A DNA stretch of 5,880 nt, from NCBI GenBank assembly GCA_017626655.1, contig JAGAIH010000085.1, positions 1 through 5,880 on the forward strand. Direction: 5' to 3'. Origin of the DNA: Clostridia bacterium (GTDB lineage Bacteria; Bacillota_A; Clostridia; Oscillospirales; CAG-272). The stretch's first letter is position 1; each line of letters starts with the position of its first letter. The notes below the pieces were generated by a model. The model ran no database searches. It was given only the letters and a program-made list of their open reading frames with translations, and was not told where the DNA came from. The position numbers and the translations under genes were made by a program. Shown here in pieces: positions 5,705 through 5,880 of the stretch.

Positions 5705-5715
5705 GAAAAATTGCA

Positions 5716-5815
5716 GTTTATCGGTCAGCTGTCTGACGAAAGAGGCGGTGACACGATCCACCCTCATCCGCCTCCCGCCGCAGGAGCTGGTCGGCACCTT
5801 CCCCCGCGGGGAAGG
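5716..5815 (-). repeat. Hairpin-containing intergenic repeat, copy 2 (fuller copy)
   Basis: This is the same element as at 45-130, inverted. Read on the minus strand it has CCTTCCCC/GGGGAAGG (8-bp stem, 5797-5815), GGATGAGGGT (5760-5769), CGTCAGA, seven further bases, then CCGATAAAC (5716-5724). The extra bases complete a hairpin, GTCAG (5724-5728) with CTGAC (5733-5737), which copy 1 has lost. The segment between the outer stem and GGATGAGGGT is longer here and differs in sequence. It starts 12 bp after the spoIVA stop. Confidence 0.72.
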
Positions 5816-5827
5816 CAAGACTTTTTT
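5797..5827 (+). terminator. Possible spoIVA terminator provided by the repeat
   Basis: The 8-bp GC-rich stem CCTTCCCC/GGGGAAGG is followed, after six bases, by TTTTTT (5822-5827). It is the only terminator-like structure seen after spoIVA, 93 nt past the stop. The gap before the T-run weakens the case. Confidence 0.4.
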
Positions 5828-5880
5828 ATGTTTCACGTTATCCAAAAACTTATATATATCAGTATGTTTTTAGTTTTGGG

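Noticed and set aside
4211..5845. A 544-codon open frame on the minus strand across spoIVA
   Set aside because: Same cause: His/Gly/Leu-rich antisense translation with no family features. It also runs through the intergenic repeat. SpoIVA on the other strand is unmistakable.
5842..5873. AT-rich inverted repeat CCAAAAAC/GTTTTTAG with a 16-nt loop at the right edge
   Set aside because: One mismatch, a large loop and an all-AT core. It could be part of a promoter or terminator of a gene outside the window, but cannot be judged here.

Overview
The window comes from a spore-forming, GC-rich member of the Firmicutes, most likely a gut Clostridia of the Oscillospiraceae/Ruminococcaceae kind. The strongest evidence is a full-length SpoIVA, the spore-coat ATPase found only in endospore formers. 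The high GC of most genes, the strong GGAGG-type ribosome binding sites and a family of hairpin-containing intergenic repeats agree with this. The genus is inference; no rRNA or other taxonomic marker is present.

Layout, left to right: a hairpin-containing repeat (45-130); a GH35 beta-galactosidase on + (171-1934); a terminator (1954-1975); a family 2 glycosyltransferase on - (2023-2991); a divergent promoter/operator region (3011-3056); a small XRE-type regulator on + (3089-3310); a long-stemmed bidirectional terminator (3313-3347); an unrecognised two-TM membrane protein on - (3361-4032); a divergent control region (4043-4225); spoIVA on + (4226-5704); and a second, inverted copy of the same repeat (5716-5815).

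The genes do not form one pathway. GH35 is a self-contained cytoplasmic glycosidase gene. The glycosyltransferase and the XRE regulator look like one small module. They are divergent and AT-richer than their neighbours, and they share an intergenic region in which an 11-bp-arm palindrome covers the -10 and spacer of an excellent glycosyltransferase promoter (TTGACA, 17 bp, TACAAT) and an extended -10 facing the regulator. The simplest reading is a regulator that represses itself and the glycosyltransferase. SpoIVA and the two-TM protein are also divergent. The latter has a clear vegetative promoter, while spoIVA has a sigma-E-like -10 next to a perfect inverted repeat whose arms resemble the SpoIIID core site.

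I found no RNA gene, CRISPR array, insertion sequence or phage gene. No complete new multi-gene system is evident. The most original signals are the glycosyltransferase/XRE switch and the regulatory DNA upstream of spoIVA.
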